Assembly: GCA_015232485.1 (NCBI GenBank)
Contig: JADFZP010000003.1
Location: 1 to 24,482, forward strand
Source: Alphaproteobacteria bacterium
GTDB taxonomy: Bacteria > Pseudomonadota > Alphaproteobacteria > Rhodospirillales > Magnetospirillaceae
DNA: 24,482 nucleotides
Direction: 5' to 3'
In this document: positions 1 to 6,973 of the stretch, piece by piece
How the letters are laid out: each line of letters begins with the position of its first letter
Position numbering within the stretch: position 1 is the first letter of the stretch
Notes under the pieces: generated by a model
Databases searched by the model: none
Seen by the model: only the letters and a program-made list of their open reading frames with translations
Told to the model about the DNA's origin: nothing
Made by a program: the position numbers and the translations under genes

Positions 1-2
1 AG

Positions 3-383
3 CCGGCGGCGGCGGAGGCGGCCCAGCCCGGCGCCATCGCCTGGGTGCCCTTCGACCGCGCCGCCATCCCCCGGCTGGTCGCCGAGGGCCGCGTGGTGTT
101 CGTCGACGTCACCGCCGATTGGTGCATCACCTGCAAGGTCAACAAGGCGGCGGTGATCGACCGCGATCCGGTCGCCGAGCGGCTGAAACAGCCGCGCGTG
201 GTGGCGATGCGCGCCGACTGGACCCGCCCCGACGACGGCATCGCCGCCTATCTGCAATCCTTCGGGCGCTACGGGATTCCCTTCAACGCGGCCTACGGCC
301 CCGCCACGCCCGAGGGCGTCGCCCTACCCGAACTGCTGACCCCCGGCGCGGTGATCGAGGCGTTGGACAAGGCGGAGCGGTGA
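3..383 (+). CDS. dsbD: DsbD/ScsB-family thiol-disulfide reductase, C-terminal thioredoxin-like domain (5' partial)
   Basis: The reading frame is open from the first complete codon at position 3, so this is the 3' end of a longer gene. The visible 126 residues form a thioredoxin-fold domain with the redox motif W-C-I-T-C-K inside the stretch VFVDVTADWCITCK. That stretch is typical of the C-terminal periplasmic domain of DsbD/DipZ/ScsB proteins, which pass electrons from cytoplasmic thioredoxin through a membrane domain to periplasmic disulfide isomerases or cytochrome c maturation. The end of the domain keeps a YGIPFNAAYGP segment where thioredoxins carry the cis-proline loop. The membrane part lies upstream of the window and cannot be checked. 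A GTG at 45 could be mistaken for a start, but the upstream in-frame sequence and the domain boundary argue against it. Whether it is full DsbD or the copper-resistance variant ScsB is open. Confidence 0.85.
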   Translation, partial: PAAAEAAQPGAIAWVPFDRAAIPRLVAEGRVVFVDVTADWCITCKVNKAAVIDRDPVAERLKQPRVVAMRADWTRPDDGIAAYLQSFGRYGIPFNAAYGPATPEGVALPELLTPGAVIEALDKAER

Positions 384-520
384 GGCGCGCCGCCCGCCCA
401 ATTTAGGCGCTAGACCATGGCATTGCCACGGAATCAGTGTCTTGCACGGCGGAAATTCATTTGCTACGTAAGCGCGAGCGTGGTATCCGAATTATGTAAG
501 GTACGATTTCGCGTGCGTCG

Positions 521-546
521 ACCGGCCTGCGTTTAGGCCGGTTTTT
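521..546 (+). terminator. Intrinsic (rho-independent) terminator
   Basis: A perfect 8-bp stem (accggcct at 521-528 with aggccggt at 535-542) closes a 6-nt loop and runs into five T residues at 542-546. It is 138 bp past the dsbD-like stop. Only 29 bp separate it from the ATG of the following 56-codon ORF, so it could end the dsbD transcript or act as an attenuator in the leader of the next operon. No tRNA or recognisable small RNA is seen in 384-520. A weak promoter-like pair (TTGCAC near 441, TACGTA 17 bp later) could drive a short transcript ending here. Confidence 0.75.
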
Positions 547-575
547 GATTCCGAGTTGCGATCTGGGAGGATGAC

Positions 576-746
576 ATGGACGATGACGATTCACGGGAGG
601 GAGCGCAACTTGAGGCTTGGGCGAGGTCTGACGAAGGCAAGGAGGTTTTGGACCAGGTGTTCGCTTCCGCGCGCTCGGACGCTGCCCAGTTCAGTGATCA
701 GGTTCGGGTTGACCTTGACCTGTTCCGCCTGCCTGTCACCGTCTGA
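576..746 (+). CDS. Small acidic protein (56 aa) preceding a cysteine-peptidase-like gene
   Basis: This short ORF begins ATG GAC GAT GAC GAT and ends with TGA at 744-746. A strong Shine-Dalgarno GGGAGG at 565-570 lies 5 nt upstream of the ATG, which is the main reason to believe it. The product starts M-D-D-D-D-S, is rich in Asp, Glu and Ala, looks helical and ends in LFRLPVTV. It has no signal peptide, membrane segment or Cys residue. The next gene starts 11 bp after the stop and has only a weak ribosome site of its own, so the two are probably translationally coupled. I do not recognise the family. By architecture it could be an antitoxin, chaperone, inhibitor or substrate of the downstream protein. 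An overlapping frame starting at ATG 571 gives an unconvincing Arg/Trp-rich product and is less likely. Confidence 0.6.
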   Translation: MDDDDSREGAQLEAWARSDEGKEVLDQVFASARSDAAQFSDQVRVDLDLFRLPVTV

Positions 747-757
747 GATCAACCATC

Positions 758-2293
758 ATGGCTGCCTTCCGAGTGCTGGAGTATTCTCTGCCAGCGTTTA
801 GACAGCTTTTGATCGAAAAGGCGCATAGTATATCAAGTATAGAGAACAAGCCACACATTGCGTATTTGGACGAGTATCTTAAAGAAATCTCCGTTAAGAC
901 GGTCCTCGTTGAGGAGGATTATGTTGATAAGCACTATCTTGAAGACTACGCAGGATACTATTCACGCTGTTTTAGTGACTACAGAAGAAAATGTTCGAGA
1001 CTACATTTTTTTCGGAACATAATAACACAGGAAAGTTTTCAGCGCCTACTTTCGGAAAAATCGGCTTCCGAAGAGGATTTGCAGAAGCATTACGCCGGAT
1101 TTATAGTTGTAAAGCCGCTGCCGAAAACCGTAATTGGAAGAACATGTCTTGCAAATTATTTTGATAATAAGTTCGAAAGATGCTTTCCGGTTAACCAGAA
1201 GTACGACGTAAGTCTTTTCGGATTCCCGCTTTCAGTGCACTCACTCGCCTTTCAGGAACAGGATACCGACGTAGCCGCTTGCGCCACGAGCGCCCTTTGG
1301 TCCGCCTTTCAGGCCACGGGAAGGATTTTTCAGCATGAGATTCCGTCGCCCGTCGCTATCACTCGCGCGGCGTCGATTGGGCTCGACACCCGGACAATGC
1401 CCAATGACGAAGGCCTGACTTCCGAACAGATGGCTGCGGCCATTCGCAGCGTGGGGCTGGAGCCGCACGTCATTTCGGTCCTTCGTAAATCACCAAAAAG
1501 TTGCGATGCCGATCTCTTCCGGTCCGCATCATACGCGTATTTGCGCGCTGGAATACCGTGTCTTGCGTGCGGCGCGCTCGTTCAGGTTTCTACGGGCAAG
1601 GTCGAAGGCTTGCACGCGATTGCCTTAAATGGGTTCCATCTGGCGTCCGGAGCTTCCCTTACGCTCAGTTTAGGACCCGCTTTGCGAGCGACCCGGATCG
1701 ATCGACTGTATGCGCATGATGATGGTGTCGGACCGTTTGCTCGTCTGAAATTCACGACTTCGACCGAACCGATCATGACTTCGTGGCGGGATCGTCGCGG
1801 CAACAAAGATCATATGGCGTTCGTCCCTCACAACCTGCTCATTCCAACCTACCACAAGATAAGGGTGCCCTTTGCCAAGGCTGTAATGGGAATCAATGAA
1901 TTCGACAAGCTTCTGGAAGCCGCCAGAGAAAAATTCTCTTTAAGTCCGTCCCGGTGGGACTGGGATATTTACCTGTGTGATGCGGGTCGTCTCAAGAACG
2001 ATCTGCTTAAGCTCCCGACAACCGTATTCGATATGAGCGTCTTGACCGGAGACTTTCCAAAATACACTTGGGTTTATGATCTTTATGAGGGAACTTCTCT
2101 GAAGGCGAAGCTATTCATGGATGCCACCGATCTACTGCAGGGCTCCCGCTTCATCAGAGCCGTTTGTTACGACAGTACGTTCGGTGTGCGAATGTCGTCG
2201 TATCAAAAAGGTATGCTGGCAGGAAAGTCGGCGGCGCAACAGGACCCGATAACCAGAGCGATTTTCGATTGGTTCGCCAACGCCTATCCGTGA
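758..2293 (+). CDS. Putative papain-like/C39-like cysteine peptidase, family of unknown function (511 aa)
   Basis: The product has an N-terminal part (about 1-160) ending in a GFIVVKPLPKTVIGRT segment, then a region resembling papain/C39-type peptidases. That region has Gln166/Gln168 ahead of Cys175 in QEQDTDVAACATSALW, His286 in GLHAIALNGF, and an Asp pair at 321-322 in RLYAHDDGVGPFARL. This order, oxyanion Gln, nucleophile Cys, His, then Asp, is that of a papain-fold catalytic triad. The C-terminal part (about 345-511) has no motif I recognise. There is no signal peptide or membrane segment, so it is probably cytoplasmic. It follows the 56-aa acidic ORF by 11 bp and is flanked by a terminator upstream and convergent rnhA downstream. 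Base composition is unlike the backbone: 961-1020 has 21 G+C of 60, while 1381-1440 has 37 of 60, which suggests transfer and perhaps a mosaic origin. The substrate is unknown. A transglutaminase-like or acyltransferase activity on the same fold is possible. Confidence 0.7.
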   Translation: MAAFRVLEYSLPAFRQLLIEKAHSISSIENKPHIAYLDEYLKEISVKTVLVEEDYVDKHYLEDYAGYYSRCFSDYRRKCSRLHFFRNIITQESFQRLLSEKSASEEDLQKHYAGFIVVKPLPKTVIGRTCLANYFDNKFERCFPVNQKYDVSLFGFPLSVHSLAFQEQDTDVAACATSALWSAFQATGRIFQHEIPSPVAITRAASIGLDTRTMPNDEGLTSEQMAAAIRSVGLEPHVISVLRKSPKSCDADLFRSASYAYLRAGIPCLACGALVQVSTGKVEGLHAIALNGFHLASGASLTLSLGPALRATRIDRLYAHDDGVGPFARLKFTTSTEPIMTSWRDRRGNKDHMAFVPHNLLIPTYHKIRVPFAKAVMGINEFDKLLEAAREKFSLSPSRWDWDIYLCDAGRLKNDLLKLPTTVFDMSVLTGDFPKYTWVYDLYEGTSLKAKLFMDATDLLQGSRFIRAVCYDSTFGVRMSSYQKGMLAGKSAAQQDPITRAIFDWFANAYP

Positions 2294-2316
2294 TCCGTCC
2301 ACCGCCCCGAGCGCCT

Positions 2317-2769
2317 TCACTCCGACAGCGACTTCAACCCCTTGCGGGCCAGGGCGTCGGCGCGTTCGTTTTCGGGGTGGCCGGCGTGGCCGCGCACCCA
2401 GTGCCAGCGGACGGTGTGGCGGGCGGCGGCTTCGTCGAGCAGGCGCCATAGATCGGCGTTCTTGACCGGCTTCTTGTCGGCGGTCAGCCAGCCGCGGGCC
2501 TTCCAGCCGCGCAGCCATTCGGTGATGCCTTTTTGCACATATTGGCTGTCGGTGTAGACGTCGACCGAGCAGGGCCGCTTCAGGGCGTTCAGGCCCTCGA
2601 TCACGGCCATCATCTCCATGCGGTTGTTGGTGGTGGCGGGGTCGCCCCCCGACATCTCCTTCTCGGTGCCCTTCCAGCGCATCAGCACGCCCCAGCCGCC
2701 GGGGCCGGGATTGCCGCTGCACGCGCCGTCGGTGAACAATTCGACCTTGGTGGCTTCCAACTCAGTCAA
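2317..2769 (-). CDS. rnhA: Ribonuclease HI
   Basis: RNase HI cleaves the RNA strand of RNA-DNA hybrids in the cytoplasm, removing primers and R-loops. The 150-aa product has the whole family signature: LFTDGACSGNPGPGGWG with Asp14, NRMEMMAVIE with Glu52, YTDSQYV with Asp74, and WVRGHAGHPENERAD with His128 and Asp138. These match the E. coli residues D10, E48, D70, H124 and D134 with a constant offset of 4. The start given is a TTG that overlaps the end of thrB by 8 nt; a second in-frame TTG at 2760 would give 147 aa, closer to the E. coli N-terminus. Translation is probably coupled to thrB. It is the last gene of the minus-strand ispH-thrB-rnhA set and its stop faces the cysteine-peptidase-like gene across 23 bp. 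Confidence 0.97.
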   Translation of the reverse strand: MTELEATKVELFTDGACSGNPGPGGWGVLMRWKGTEKEMSGGDPATTNNRMEMMAVIEGLNALKRPCSVDVYTDSQYVQKGITEWLRGWKARGWLTADKKPVKNADLWRLLDEAAARHTVRWHWVRGHAGHPENERADALARKGLKSLSE

Positions 2770-3724
2770 GGCCGTAGGCGCCGGGGCCGGAAATGCCGCT
2801 GTGGAAGCGCAGCTTGGCCAGATACTCCAGCGGGTCCTTGCGCTTGACCAGGGCGCCGGCCGGCGTGTTCAGCCAGTCGTACAGGCGGGTCAGCAGAAAG
2901 CGCATGGCGCTGCCGCGCGCCAGCAGGGGAAGCGCCCTCATCTCGTCGGCGCCGAGCGGCCGAACCTTGCGATAGGACGACAGCATCAACCGCGCCTTGG
3001 TGGCGTTGAAGCTGCCATCGGATTCGAAGCACCAGGCGTTCAGGCAGATCGCCACGTCGTAGACCAGGGAATCGGTGCAGGCGAAGTAGAAGTCGATGAT
3101 CCCCGACACCCGCTCGCCCAGGAAGAACACGTTGTCCGGGAACAGGTCGGCATGGATCACCCCGTGGGGCAGTCCGCTCGGCCAGTCGCGTTCCAGGGTG
3201 GCGAGTTCGGAGTCCAGCTCGTCGGCGAGGCCCGGCTTGACGTCGTCGGCGTGGTCCTTGCAGGCGTCGAACAGCGGCCGCCAGCCGGCCACCGACAGGT
3301 CGTTGGACCGCCGGCCGGGGTAATCGGCGCCGGCGACGTGCAGACGCGCCATCGCCTCGCCCAACAGGGCGCAGTGCATGGGCTGGATGCGGCGCGGCCA
3401 CATGCCTTGCAGGAAGGTCACGATCGCGGCGGGGCGGCCGCACAATTCGCGCAGGGCGCGGCCGTCGCGGCCATGGATCGGGGTGGGGCAGGCCAAGCCA
3501 CGCTCGGCCAGATGCTCCATCAATCCAAGGAAGAACGGCAGCTCCTCGGGGTTCACCCGTTTTTCGTACAGGGTCAGGATGAAGGTGCCGCGCGTGGTCT
3601 GCATCAGGTAGTTCGAGTTCTCGACGCCCTCGGCGATGCCCTTGCACGACACCACCTCGCCGAGATCGTACTCGGCGATGAACGCTTCCAGTTCCTCGTC
3701 ACCCACTTCGGTATATACGGCCAT
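2762..3724 (-). CDS. thrB: Homoserine kinase, choline/aminoglycoside kinase-like type
   Basis: This enzyme phosphorylates L-homoserine to O-phospho-L-homoserine, the step before threonine synthase. At 320 aa it is the size of the ThrB found in Rhodospirillales, rhizobia and pseudomonads, which belongs to the APH/ChoK kinase-like fold and not to the GHMP family of E. coli ThrB. The N-lobe has the conserved GIAEGVENSNYLM segment. The catalytic loop reads VIHADLFPDNVFF with Asp193 and Asn198, and the metal-binding IIDF has Asp211. The C-terminal part contains the helical RFLLTRLYDWLN region. The gene starts ATG GCC GTA and lies 6 bp from the end of ispH. Its 3' end overlaps rnhA. The ispH-thrB-rnhA order recurs in related alphaproteobacteria, which supports the assignment. 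Confidence 0.95.
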   Translation of the reverse strand: MAVYTEVGDEELEAFIAEYDLGEVVSCKGIAEGVENSNYLMQTTRGTFILTLYEKRVNPEELPFFLGLMEHLAERGLACPTPIHGRDGRALRELCGRPAAIVTFLQGMWPRRIQPMHCALLGEAMARLHVAGADYPGRRSNDLSVAGWRPLFDACKDHADDVKPGLADELDSELATLERDWPSGLPHGVIHADLFPDNVFFLGERVSGIIDFYFACTDSLVYDVAICLNAWCFESDGSFNATKARLMLSSYRKVRPLGADEMRALPLLARGSAMRFLLTRLYDWLNTPAGALVKRKDPLEYLAKLRFHSGISGPGAYGLD

Positions 3725-3730
3725 CGTTTC

Positions 3731-4675
3731 TCAGGCGGACAGGGCCGCCGGTAGTTTGAAGGAAATCGTTTCGCGGGTCACCGTGACCTCCTGGATCACC
3801 ACCTCGCGGTGGCGGCGGGCGGCCTCGATGACCTCTTCGACCAGCACCTCGGGGGCCGAGGCGCCCGCGGTGATGGCCAGACAGCGGATGTCGTCCAGCG
3901 CCGACCAGTCGATCTCGTCGGCGCGCTGCACCAGCATGGCGTTGGGGCAGCCGGCGCGGCGCGCCTCTTCGACCAGGCGCATGGAGTTCGACGAATTGGG
4001 GGCGCCCAGCACCATCACGGTCTGGCAGCGCGCGGCGATGGCGCGCACGGCGGTCTGGCGATTGGTGGTGGCGAAGCAGATGTCTTCGCTGCGCGGCCCG
4101 CGAATCGCCGGAAAGCGCCGCCGCAGCACCTCTATGATGGCGTTCGCGTCGTCCAAGGACAGGGTGGTCTGGGTGATGTAGGCCAGTTCCTCGGGCGTGG
4201 CGGGAGCCACCGCCTCGGCCTGCGCGACGTTTTCGACCAGCAGGATCACGCCGGGCGGCACCTGTCCCATGGTGCCGATCACCTCGGGATGGCCTTCGTG
4301 GCCGATCATGATCATCTGGCGGCCGGCGCGGTGGTGCTGCATGGCCTCGTAATGGACCTTGGTGACCAGCGGGCAGGTGGCGTCGAGATAGAACAGGCCG
4401 CGCCGCTCGGCCTCGGCCGGCACCGCGCGCGGCACGCCATGGGCCGAGAAGACCACCGGCACGCCGTCGGGCACCTCGGTCAATTCGTCGACGAAGATGG
4501 CGCCCTTGGCCTCGAGCCCCGCCACCACGAAACGGTTGTGGACGATCTCGTGGCGGACATAGACCGGCGCGCCGTACTTCTCCAGCGCCCGCTCGACGAT
4601 CTGGATCGCCCGGTCGACGCCGGCGCAAAATCCGCGCGGACTGGCCAGAAGAATGGTGAGCGGCTGTCGTTCCAT
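3731..4675 (-). CDS. ispH: 4-hydroxy-3-methylbut-2-enyl diphosphate reductase (IspH/LytB)
   Basis: IspH performs the last step of the MEP isoprenoid pathway, reducing HMBPP to IPP and DMAPP with an iron-sulfur cluster. The three cluster cysteines are visible in PRGFCAGVDRA (Cys17 from the start used here), DATCPLV (Cys101) and EDICFATTNRQ (Cys200). HEIVHN, SAHGVPR and the GHEGHPEVIGTMGQ stretch supply the substrate-binding His/Glu residues, and LGAPNSSNSMRLVE gives the conserved SxN segment. With ATG at 4675 the protein is 314 aa, like E. coli IspH (316). An in-frame ATG at 4690 would add MPFGS; neither start has a clear ribosome site. It is the first gene of the minus-strand set and is divergent from the CDGSH gene across 124 bp. 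Confidence 0.97.
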   Translation of the reverse strand: MERQPLTILLASPRGFCAGVDRAIQIVERALEKYGAPVYVRHEIVHNRFVVAGLEAKGAIFVDELTEVPDGVPVVFSAHGVPRAVPAEAERRGLFYLDATCPLVTKVHYEAMQHHRAGRQMIMIGHEGHPEVIGTMGQVPPGVILLVENVAQAEAVAPATPEELAYITQTTLSLDDANAIIEVLRRRFPAIRGPRSEDICFATTNRQTAVRAIAARCQTVMVLGAPNSSNSMRLVEEARRAGCPNAMLVQRADEIDWSALDDIRCLAITAGASAPEVLVEEVIEAARRHREVVIQEVTVTRETISFKLPAALSA

Positions 4676-4799
4676 GGATCCGAAAGGCATAGGCGATGGG
4701 GGCGCTCAGGCGGGTTTCCCGGCTTGTGCGCCGCAACGCGGTTCTCTAAAGTGCGGTTCGGCAGCAATAGCAGAATTCCCGGCAGGGAGAAAGGCAGAC

Positions 4800-5045
4800 A
4801 TGAGTGATGCCGTCGCGGCGCATCCCGGCCCGTTCGAGGTCGAGGTCCAGGCCGGGGAAAAATACTTCTGGTGCGCCTGCGGGCGCAGCGCCGCGCAGCC
4901 GTTCTGCGACGGCGCCCACAAGGGCACCGGGCTGAAGCCGCAAGCGTTCACCGCCGAGCGGGATGGCAAGGTGTGGCTGTGCGGCTGCAAGGCCAGCAAG
5001 ACTCCGCCGTTCTGCGACGGCAGCCATTCCGAGGTCGGCCGATGA
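4800..5045 (+). CDS. CDGSH-type iron-sulfur protein with two CDGSH motifs
   Basis: The 81-aa product is almost entirely two CDGSH iron-sulfur motifs. The first is C25-A-C27 followed by C36-D-G-A-H40, and the second is C61-G-C63 followed by C72-D-G-S-H76. In this family three Cys and one His per motif bind a redox-active, acid-labile [2Fe-2S] cluster, so this protein should hold two clusters. There is no membrane anchor, unlike mitoNEET. It is probably a small cytoplasmic electron-transfer or cluster-transfer protein; the partner is not known. ATG 4800 is preceded by the purine-rich GGGAGAAAGG at 4785-4794. The TGA overlaps the ATG of the lipoprotein gene (ATGA at 5042-5045), so the two are probably translationally coupled. 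In-frame sequence upstream of 4800 is not family-like. Confidence 0.93.
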   Translation: MSDAVAAHPGPFEVEVQAGEKYFWCACGRSAAQPFCDGAHKGTGLKPQAFTAERDGKVWLCGCKASKTPPFCDGSHSEVGR

Positions 5046-5557
5046 GCCGCGCCCTTCTCCTCGCCCTGGCCGTGCCGCTGGCCCTGTCCGCCTGCGCCAA
5101 GAAGGACGAGCCGCCGCCCTGCCCCAAGGTCGCCATCCTGGGCGACGCGGCGCGGTTGACCAAATTCCGCCCCGGCCCCGGCCGCGACGTCACCGACGTC
5201 GAGATCGAGGCCGAGATGAGCGCCTTCCGCGGCGAATGCCAGTACAAGGACGAAGGCGTCGAGGTCTCGCTGGCGGTCGCGGTCGACGCGCGTCGTGGCC
5301 CCGGCGCGCCCGAACGGGTCAGCGACCTGGACTGGTTCGTCGCGGTGCCGGTGTTCTACCCCAAGCCCGAAGCCAAGGCGGTCATCAAGATGAGCGTCGG
5401 CTTCCCGGTCAACGTCGAGACGGTGCGCGCCACCGACGAGGGCGTCACCATGCTGCTGCCCTACCGGGCCGACGTCCAGGCCCAGGACTACCAGATCTTC
5501 GTCGGCTTCCAACTGACCCCCGAGCAGTTGGAGTACAACCGTCGCCATGGGCGGTGA
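5042..5557 (+). CDS. Putative outer-membrane lipoprotein of unknown function (171 aa)
   Basis: The N-terminus MSRALLLALAVPLALSAC is a lipoprotein signal peptide with lipobox L-S-A-C, so Cys18 would be lipidated after cleavage. The next residues, AKKDEPPP, carry no Asp at +2, consistent with sorting to the outer membrane, although alphaproteobacterial sorting rules are less certain. The mature part is about 150 aa with an all-beta look (CQYKDEGVEVSLAVAVDARR, DWFVAVPVFYPK, VTMLLPYRADVQ) and a C-terminal FVGFQLTPEQLEYNRR. I do not recognise a named domain. It overlaps the CDGSH gene by 4 nt and is followed by the gcv promoter and riboswitch. An in-frame reading beginning upstream of 5042 is Arg-rich and is a shadow of the CDGSH gene. 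Confidence 0.85.
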   Translation: MSRALLLALAVPLALSACAKKDEPPPCPKVAILGDAARLTKFRPGPGRDVTDVEIEAEMSAFRGECQYKDEGVEVSLAVAVDARRGPGAPERVSDLDWFVAVPVFYPKPEAKAVIKMSVGFPVNVETVRATDEGVTMLLPYRADVQAQDYQIFVGFQLTPEQLEYNRRHGR

Positions 5558-5576
5558 CGCAGTGCGAAAGCCGGTG

Positions 5577-5605
5577 TTGACGAACCCCGGCGGACGGCGT
5601 CAAAC
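5577..5605 (+). promoter_or_regulatory. Candidate sigma-70-type promoter of the gcv operon
   Basis: TTGACG at 5577-5582 matches five of six -35 positions. A 17-bp spacer leads to TCAAAC at 5600-5605, a modest -10 match. It would start transcription near 5612, just upstream of the first riboswitch aptamer at 5625, which is the expected position. The -10 is weak, so the call rests mainly on location. Confidence 0.45.
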
Positions 5606-5624
5606 TGGCAGGACATGACAGTCG

Positions 5625-5807
5625 ATCCCCGTGGGAGAGACCGGGTGTGAATCCCGGCGCCGAAGGAGCAACCGCCCCGGAAACTCTCAGGCAAAAGGAC
5701 CGCGGGGGGATGTTTCTCTGGAAAGCGGGCGCGCCGACGGCGTCGCCTCACCGAAGATGAAAGCCGCGGTTTCGCGGCGAATCTTTCAGGTTCCCAGACA
5801 GAGGGGG
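5625..5807 (+). promoter_or_regulatory. Tandem glycine riboswitch
   Basis: Two glycine-aptamer units lie in series ahead of gcvT. Aptamer 1 (about 5625-5711) is closed by ATCCCC 5625-5630 pairing with GGGGAT 5706-5711 and contains GAAGGAGCAA at 5662-5671 and AAACTCTCAGGCAAAAGGAC at 5681-5700. Aptamer 2 (about 5716-5803) is closed by CTCTG 5716-5720 with CAGAG 5799-5803 and contains ACCGAAGATGAAAG at 5750-5763 and AATCTTTCAGGTTCCCAGAC at 5780-5799. These are the conserved cores of the gcvT element, which normally turns on glycine cleavage genes when glycine is abundant. No T-tract terminator follows, so control is more likely at translation initiation. TGGCC 5814-5818 can pair with GGCCA 5831-5835, next to the GGGAGG ribosome site at 5841-5846. 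Confidence 0.95.
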
Positions 5808-5851
5808 CAGGAGTGGCCGCAAGGCCGCTTGGCCAATTCTGGGAGGAACCG

Positions 5852-6964
5852 GTGACCGAACCGCAAGCCACCACGCTTTTCGAGACCCCGCTGGGCGATC
5901 TGCATCGCGAGCTGGGCGCCCGCATGGTCCCCTTCGCCGGCTACGCCATGCCGGTGCAGTATCCGGCCGGCATCATCGCCGAACATCGCCACACCCGCGA
6001 ACATGCCGGGCTGTTCGACGTCTCGCATATGGGCCAGGTGGCCCTGCGCGGGCCCCAGGCGGCGCGCGCCCTGGAGACAATGGTGCCCGGCGACGTGGCG
6101 GGGCTCGAGGCGGGGCGGCAGCGCTATACCCTGTTCACCAACCCTTCGGGCGGCATCCTCGACGATTTGATGGTCACCAATGCCGGCGACCACCTGTTCG
6201 TGGTGGTCAACGCCGGTTGCAAGCAGGCCGACATCGAGCACCTGATCGTCTCGATCGGCGGCCGGGTGGGAATCGAGGTGCTGGCCGACCGCGCCTTGCT
6301 GGCCCTGCAGGGACCCGAGGCGGCGGCCGTGATGGAACGGCTGGCGCCGGCCAGCGCGGCCATGGGGTTCATGAGCGGGCGCGACCTGGACATCGCCGGC
6401 GTCGCGTGCTTCGTCACCCGTTCGGGCTATACCGGCGAGGACGGCTTTGAAATCTCGGTGCCGGCCAACCGCGCCGAGGCGGTGGCGCGCGTTCTGCTCG
6501 CCCAGTCCGAGGTGGCGCCGGTGGGGCTGGGGGCGCGCGACTCGCTGCGCCTGGAGGCCGGGCTGTGCCTTTACGGCAGCGACATCGACACCACCACCAC
6601 GCCGATCGAGGCGGGGCTGGCCTGGACGATCGGCAAGCGGCGCCGCGCCGAGGGCGGATTTCCGGGCGCCGAGATCATCCTGGGGCAATTGCGCGACGGC
6701 CCGGCGCGGCGCCGGGTCGGCATCCGCCCCGAGGGCAAGGCGCCGGCCCGCGCCCATACCGACATCGTCGACGCCGTCGGCCGCAAGATCGGCGAGGTCA
6801 CCTCGGGGGGCTTCGGCCCGTCGCTCGACGCGCCGATCGCCATGGGCTTCGTCGAGACCGCCTTCGCCCAGCCCGGCTCCGAACTTGGACTGATGGTGCG
6901 CGGCACGGCGCGCCCGGCGCGGGTCGTTCCGCTGCCCTTCGTCCCTCATCGTTACCGCAAATAG
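5852..6964 (+). CDS. gcvT: Aminomethyltransferase, glycine cleavage system T protein
   Basis: GcvT takes the aminomethyl group from lipoylated H protein, releases ammonia and makes 5,10-methylene-tetrahydrofolate. The 370-aa product has the N-terminal ARMVPFAGYAMPVQY and LFDVSHMGQV segments, the TNPSGGILDDLMV stretch, the NAGCKQADIEHL region that holds the catalytic Asp, SGYTGEDGFEIS, and LGARDSLRLEAGLCLYG, all typical of the family. The C-terminal domain runs through PIAMGFVE to the stop. I chose GTG 5852 because GGGAGG at 5841-5846 sits 5 nt before it and the length then matches GcvT; starting at 5813 would run into the riboswitch expression platform. It is the first gene of gcvT-gcvH-gcvPA-gcvPB. 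Confidence 0.97.
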   Translation: MTEPQATTLFETPLGDLHRELGARMVPFAGYAMPVQYPAGIIAEHRHTREHAGLFDVSHMGQVALRGPQAARALETMVPGDVAGLEAGRQRYTLFTNPSGGILDDLMVTNAGDHLFVVVNAGCKQADIEHLIVSIGGRVGIEVLADRALLALQGPEAAAVMERLAPASAAMGFMSGRDLDIAGVACFVTRSGYTGEDGFEISVPANRAEAVARVLLAQSEVAPVGLGARDSLRLEAGLCLYGSDIDTTTTPIEAGLAWTIGKRRRAEGGFPGAEIILGQLRDGPARRRVGIRPEGKAPARAHTDIVDAVGRKIGEVTSGGFGPSLDAPIAMGFVETAFAQPGSELGLMVRGTARPARVVPLPFVPHRYRK

Positions 6965-6973
6965 GGGAATTCC

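Noticed and set aside
384..520. Possible tRNA or attachment site at the left edge of the first insert
   Set aside because: No cloverleaf, CCA end or direct repeat pair was found on reading both strands.
2618..3754. 378-codon plus-strand open frame opposite thrB and rnhA
   Set aside because: thrB and rnhA have intact catalytic motifs on the minus strand; the plus frame has no recognisable content.
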